Positions 59,137 through 64,000 of a DNA stretch of 64,000 nucleotides are shown here, piece after piece. A program made the translations under genes and the position numbers. The first letter of the stretch is position 1. Every line of letters begins with the position of its first letter. The DNA lies in NCBI GenBank assembly GCA_020746995.1, contig JAGPXD010000003.1, forward strand, positions 930,001 to 994,000, given 5' to 3'. The stretch is from Plectosphaerella cucumerina. Lineage: Eukaryota > Ascomycota > Sordariomycetes > Glomerellales > Plectosphaerellaceae. Under the pieces are notes generated by a model. That model searched no databases and had not been told where the DNA came from. It worked only from the letters and a program-made list of their open reading frames with translations.

Positions 59137-60110
59137 CTACTATTCATGGCGGAAGCAATGTCTTCCAAAGCGGACAAATTGTAATGAAATGAAAGAAAAT
59201 CAGGTTTCAAAAGTATCAAGAATTGTATTGCCTCCGGTATGATGGCTGTTCATCGTGACGTTGTCGGGATAATGTGAGCGAGGGAAAGCGATGCTGGAGG
59301 AGCAATATTTTGGAAGGGGTTGATGAGCCAATCAAACAGCGCCATTCTGACAGCCTTGCTGATATCTCTTATCGTCGATTACCCCGCAATCACAGCCTCG
59401 CGATGTAAAGACGGACCCAATCAGGCTTAGCGTTACCACACTTGCTCTTCCCAAGGCACGCCTCGCGTCCGCTCTCGTTGCATCCATCCACAAGTCTCTC
59501 ATTGCTCAAACCCGGCTGAACGCCGCGACAACAGGGGCGAACTTTCGGTCTCGAGTGGATCTAAACGAGACCGAGATCCCTGGAGGGGTACATGATGGCA
59601 AATTCAGAATTGCACCGTTCCTGCATTCTAGACTCCCACGTCTTGCACGCCATTTGAAAGGCTGTATGTACGGCTTCATCGCCTCAAGACAGCTTGAAGG
59701 TGTGGGCTCTGTCGCAATTGGTGCAAAATAGGCTAACAGAGCCAAGATCATGGCGATTGGTATTTACGTTGAGTTTCAGGGGTCGGAGATGCATCTGCGA
59801 AGAGACCCTGGAGATGCATCTTTCAAGACTATCGGGATTTCCGGCCCTTGGGCATCACTTGGCAGTGGCTTAGAACCACAGAGATGCATTTGAGAAGCTT
59901 TGCGGACTTGATGGCTCCTGGTTATCACTTGACGGTGGCTTTTGGAGAGACCCCGATCAAGTTGAACCTGAGGATGCGGCAGGGATCTGTCGAGAGTCAT
60001 GGCAGCTGTCGGCTCGAAGACAGATTAGAATGGCAATGTCCCGTCCTCAGTGAGCTGGTTCTTCTCGGATCACTCTTCGAAGTATTGGGTTTGTTGAGCA
60101 TCTTTGCAAC
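59137..60110. other. Intergenic region between P450 and GH71 remnant
   Basis: About 970 bases, less GC-rich than the neighbours. It includes a 70-bp imperfect duplication near its right end. No gene was recognised. Confidence 0.5.
59811..59950. repeat. 70-bp imperfect tandem duplication
   Basis: Two units begin GAGATGCAT at 59811 and 59881. Both end in matching sequence (ATCACTTGGCAGTGGCTTA versus ATCACTTGACGGTGGCTTT). A third GAGATGCATCTG occurs at ~59786. The units are diverged and non-coding. Confidence 0.6.
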
Positions 60111-61412
60111 ATGGAGCTCCTCATCTTCCTCATCGTGTCCCTGGCAGCTCGTCAGGCCCATGCAAAGACTGTCTGGGCCCATTTCATGGTGAGAACCCAT
60201 CGACTTCCTCCTCTGGCGTCCTCCCACTGACACCTCTGATTTTAGGTCTCTAACACCAAGGGGTACTCCATCGCCAACTGGGAGTCCGAGATCATCCCCG
60301 CCCGCGATACAAACATTGACGGTTTCGCCCTCAACATGGGCTGGAACGAGAACATCACCGCCGAGGCCATCTCCAACGTCTTCAAGGCCGCCAACAATCT
60401 CGGCAACACCTTCAAGCTCTGCTTCTCCCTCGACTACGCCGGCAACGGCGCCTGGCCCCAGGTTGCACTTATCAACGCCTACAGGAACGACGACGCTTAC
60501 CTCAAGCACAACGGTCAGCCCCTCGTCTCCGACCTTTGAAGGCCCCGCCAACGCCTCGGACTGGAACACCATGAAGCCTGCTACCAACGACTTCTCCATC
60601 CCATTTCACTCGCCTCTTGGAGCAAAGGATGCGATGAAGACTGGCGTCGTCGACGGTCTTCAGTTGGGTGCGTGACAGGAAGGACCCCACGACAATCACA
60701 ACACGCTCACGAGTTGGCGGGGTCCCCGTGCTCGCCCTGCAGCTCGAGTTCGTGCAGATCATCTCGTGGAACGATAATGACCAGTCGCACTACGTCGGGC
60801 CCGCTCCCGTGCGCTACGGCTACGAGGCCTTCGACAGGGGCAAGTCGCCGTTCAACTACGCGCTCAACGTGCTCCATGACAGGTGGTGCTGACCCTGCCC
60901 TACTGAGCAAGTATGTAAGAGACCGGCACGACTAGCGTCACGGTGATGCTCGAGGGCGCCTCGGCGTGGTATCGCCAGGCTCCTGGGCGCGCGTGCGCTG
61001 CCAGGGGCACCACCGGGAACGCGGCCAAGCAGCTGCAGTTCACACACCCGTCTGAGAAGATCCTTCGGGACAAGATCGTCTTTGACGCTTTGCTCGGGTC
61101 CGCCGCCGATGCGACTATCACTATTGCCGAAGCCAATGAAAGGCAAAGTGGGAGAACATACCCGCCGGCGACGTGGGCGTCTACCACGACAGCGTCTTCT
61201 TGAATAGCGTGTCTCCCGCCAAGCTTCTCGTGGAGGTAGCTGGCCATGGCGCTCTATTGGTTAGTATGCCTCAGCAAAACCTTGATCTGACCTGGCTGGG
61301 AAGAGCATCCCTAAACAGGCGTAGCGGAGACTGGTCTCCATTCCGTCGTCCTGGAATACGTGGTGCACGATGGTGCTTCAATCTCCATGGAGATCACGCC
61401 CCTTCTAACTGA
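60111..61412 (+). pseudogene. GH71 alpha-1,3-glucanase (mutanase) pseudogene
   Basis: The start is well preserved: a signal peptide (MELLIFLIVSLAARQAHA), then KTVWAHFMV across an intron at 60189-60245, and GYSIANWESEI, NIDGFALNMGW, FKLCFSLDYAG. The frame breaks at an extra base at ~60531 (stop at 60537-60539), continues one frame over as FEGPANASDWN and GAKDAMKTGVVDG, and hits a stop at 60673-60675. About 90 residues expected between GPHDNHNTLTS and LEFVQIISWND are missing; further frame changes follow near 60900 (SVTVMLEGASAWYRQAPG) and 61165 (GVYHDSVFLN). GH71 enzymes cleave cell-wall alpha-1,3-glucan. With at least four frame changes, an internal deletion and two stops, the locus cannot make a full enzyme. 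Sequencing indels could explain some breaks but not the deletion. Confidence 0.85.
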
Positions 61413-62174
61413 CGTCAAAGGATCAGTCCTCTTCTTTGCCCGTGTTTTGCGTCATGATCCATTCGCTCTTATATCTGTGCAGCGCAATCCTTCCGTTGAG
61501 GAATGGCAGGCGCTCGAGGGTACAGCTGCTATCGCGTGGGTATTTTCGGGCCGGGCAGAGGATGGGCAGCGCGAGCCACCACTCCAACCCCAGAAGAGAG
61601 AGTTATGAGAGTTCGGCTCGAGTCTGAGTTATTTTGCGCGCGTTTTTCTTGCCGGCCTGGGAAATTCGGTGGGCGATTGATAACGTCTCGCAGGAGGTTC
61701 ATGGGCCCAGAAGGAGCTTCGACCCGTCCAAGATGCCGCTTGTGTCGGTTGCAGGGTATACCTGTATTGCTGTGTCGGTCAAGGGCAATGCCGTTGTGTC
61801 AGAACGAGCGTTGTGTCGTGTCGCTGGAGGGGCGAAAAGGCGAGCCTGTCAACGCGGTGGGAGAGGAGGGAAGTTGAACCGCCGCGTCCGCATGCACTGA
61901 CAGCAGTGACACAACCTGGGCCGGAAAATTAGAGCCAATCACGAAGCGCTGCTCGGAACGAAGATAGCGCCTTCCTCCACTGCAGCCACCAGCACCGGAA
62001 CACCACGTTGCACCCTGCATGCGGCTGTCTCGAGATGGGACAACACCCTTTCCGTCTTGCCAGACTTCTTCCGATTGCTGGCTTATCGCAGACTCTTACG
62101 AAAGCGTAGCTCGCGATCACCGTCTCCCGGCTCAATGTCGGACGCCTCCCGAGGCCAGGGGACGTCACGGCACC
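61413..62174. other. Intergenic region upstream of the Zn2Cys6 gene
   Basis: About 760 bases without a supportable gene. The first ~100 bases may still be eroded GH71 C-terminus. An in-frame ATG at 62019 would extend the transcription factor by 52 residues of non-conserved sequence. Confidence 0.5.
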
Positions 62175-64000
62175 ATGCAGTCCGTCGCCAGCACCCCAAG
62201 CGCGCCTCCTTCCAACGCGTCCATTTCGCCCTACAGGACGAAAGTCACTTTGGCCTGTGATGCCTGCCGTAAGCGCCGCGTACGTGTCGCGGGATTTGCT
62301 CAGGTTGATGACACGGACTAATATTCGAAACTGTAGGCCAAGTGCAGCGGTACATCTCCCTGCTCGCTGTGCGTAGAGGGAGGCCATACGTGCATCTACG
62401 ACGATAAACCCCGTGGGAGGCGAGGGCCACGCCCACGGCGAATGCTGCAAAGGGTGATCCATGATCTTGCTCCTGCACCTTCCCCAGCATCAGACGCACC
62501 GTTGTCGAAGTCTAGGGTGCCGCCGGCCCTGGTGCCTGATCGTCGACAATCTCGTACGCTGGCACCAGCGCCTCGGAAGGAAGTTGATCCAACGATAAGG
62601 CCATCTGAGCTTGTCGACGAAGGTATCGGTGCATCCGACAGCGAGGAGGAAGACGATGGCTCTCCATCTCGAGTCATTCCGAGCCTGGAGACCTGGAGGC
62701 CTGCTCTGGAACGACTGTTCGCGTACGATGATGCTTGCTGGAAAGCGCAGTAGGGCACCCATGACACTTCTTTGATGGCATTCCCGACTGACGTGTCCTA
62801 GTCCATCAGCCAGCATAGGCCTGCTCTGCCATCTGCTCGAACTCTTCTACAGCCACGCCAGCAAGCAGCTACAAGATGTCGTGCCCGCGTCCTTCCTATT
62901 CCCGACCCTCATCGCCGGGCATGAGCTTCGACCTCTCCTTCTGGCCATGTGTGCGAACTGCACGCGGTTCTCAACCCATCCGGCAGCTGGAGCACAAATT
63001 CCTGGTTACGATGCCGTTGATGTTCATCTTGCCACCAGTGCTCAGAGGTTGCTAGTCACCCGCGGCCCCAGGGAGATCCATCTCCTCAACCACATCAGGG
63101 CATTATGCGTCCTCGTCGAATATGAGGCCAGTCAGTCCAGGGGTCGGTTGTCTTGGGCGCATATTGGTAGGTCCCCGCAGACAACGTCAAGAGACTTACC
63201 TGACGTATTCCGGTCCCAGGGACTGCTCGCAGCCTCGTTCAGATTGGGCTGTCTAGTCAAGACCTCACCACCGAGGACGCCCAAACCCTCGAATCCGCAG
63301 ATGTCTTTCTTTCGCTGGCTGAACGTCTTCACTCCCTCGGCCAGTCAAACCTGCAGGACTTTATCCGTGTTGATTGCAACTCGGCTACCAGGTCGCCATC
63401 TTCTTCGCGTCAGTTCCAGTTGCTGCAGATCACCAGTCTCCTCATCAGATCCCAGCAACTATCCTTACACATGCTCCCTGCCGAAACCCTCAGGCCGTGG
63501 ATGAAGGGCTCCTCGTTCAATGACCTGCAGTCCGAGTTAGATGAGTACATCCTCACGCACCCAGGCATCTCCCCGGCGACATTGGAACCCCCGTCAGGAG
63601 ACGAGACTGCGCACAGTGTAGACGCCGCGATGACCTTGATCATGTGCCACTGCACGAGGATCATGCTCAACAAGCCCTTTCTGCCAGTCCCAAAGACCCG
63701 ATCCGATGCCTCAGCCGAGCCTGCGTCACGTCCCGCATGCCTCGAGTTTCCCGGGGCGCCGACTTTGTTCCTGATGGAGCGGGTGCGTCGTTGCGAGGCG
63801 AGCGCTGCAACAATTTGTCACATAGCTCGACACATCATCAGCAATGGGGGCTTCTTCTCCGTAAGTCCACGCCGTCGAATATCCGACTTTTGCTGACATC
63901 GGTCGATGAAGTACATGGGTGTGCTCGGATTCGCCTGCATGCAGGGTGCTTTCGTCCTGATCAACCAACTCCATCGCGGCTCCAAGCCGCCGTCTGCCAG
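62175..64000 (+). CDS. Zn2Cys6 transcription factor, 5' part
   Basis: Nuclear DNA-binding regulator of the Gal4 type, truncated by the window edge. Exons 62175-62279, 62337-62749, 62802-63166, 63220-63860, 63912 to beyond 64000; about 537 residues visible. The first intron lies inside the zinc cluster; splicing gives CDACRKRRAKCSGTSPCSLC followed by VEGGHTCIY, a perfect C-x2-C-x6-C-x5-C-x2-C-x6-C. A Pro/Arg-rich linker and an acidic Ser stretch (SDSEEEDD) follow. The fungal-specific middle homology region begins near SASIGLLCHLLELFYSHASK and runs through LLNHIRALCVLVEYEASQSRG, LMERVRRCEASAATICHIAR and GVLGFACMQGAFVLINQL. The ATG at 62175 (CACCATG) is preferred over one at 62019 in the same frame. 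Its targets are unknown; it may control neighbours to the right or the P450. Confidence 0.88.

Overview
The window is a GC-rich nuclear segment of a filamentous ascomycete (Pezizomycotina, most likely a sordariomycete; the species cannot be read from the sequence). The evidence is spliced genes with 47-86 nt introns (GTAAGT/GTGAGT donors, CTGAC-type branch sites, CAG acceptors), long intergenic regions, fungal-only families (ApsB/Mto1, ENA-type Na+-ATPase, Zn2Cys6 regulator, CBM1 cellulase) and a fungal cell-wall polysaccharide cluster. All protein-coding models below were spliced by eye, and every complete multi-exon model gives a total length divisible by three.

Layout. 0-4.7 kb: the 3' end of RNA14 (+) converges on a RasGAP gene (-). 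4.7-11 kb: no gene seen; it ends in a degenerate array of a ~30-bp core repeat (about 9.8-11.0 kb). 11.0-13.1 kb: a seven-exon class I terpene-synthase-like gene with a TATA box and a ~600-nt ATG-free, C/A-rich leader built of imperfect repeats; its first aspartate motif is replaced. 13.5-22.7 kb: housekeeping genes (mitochondrial-type Prx5 peroxiredoxin, the MTOC coiled-coil protein ApsB, a DUF1993 protein, a manganese superoxide dismutase without presequence). 23.2-29.0 kb: an ENA-type P-type ATPase (-) and a secreted GH12-CBM1 endoglucanase (-).

30.0-57.2 kb: the main feature, a complete galactosaminogalactan (GAG) locus: giant membrane GT4 glycosyltransferase gtb3 (-), UDP-glucose/GlcNAc 4-epimerase uge3 (+), spherulin-4/GH135 hydrolase sph3 (-), membrane-anchored GH114 endo-galactosaminidase ega3 (-), and secreted CE18-type deacetylase agd3 (+). 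By analogy with Aspergillus fumigatus, Uge3 would supply UDP-Gal and UDP-GalNAc, Gtb3 would polymerise and export the chain, Agd3 would deacetylate GalNAc outside the cell, and Sph3 and Ega3 would cleave the polymer. The genes are separated by unusually long gaps (1.9-4.0 kb) and several arms are divergent.

57.5-64 kb: accessory flank with a cytochrome P450 (-), a multiply broken GH71 alpha-1,3-glucanase pseudogene (+), and the 5' part of a Zn2Cys6 transcription factor (+) that runs off the right edge. No rRNA, tRNA, CRISPR or intact transposon was recognised.
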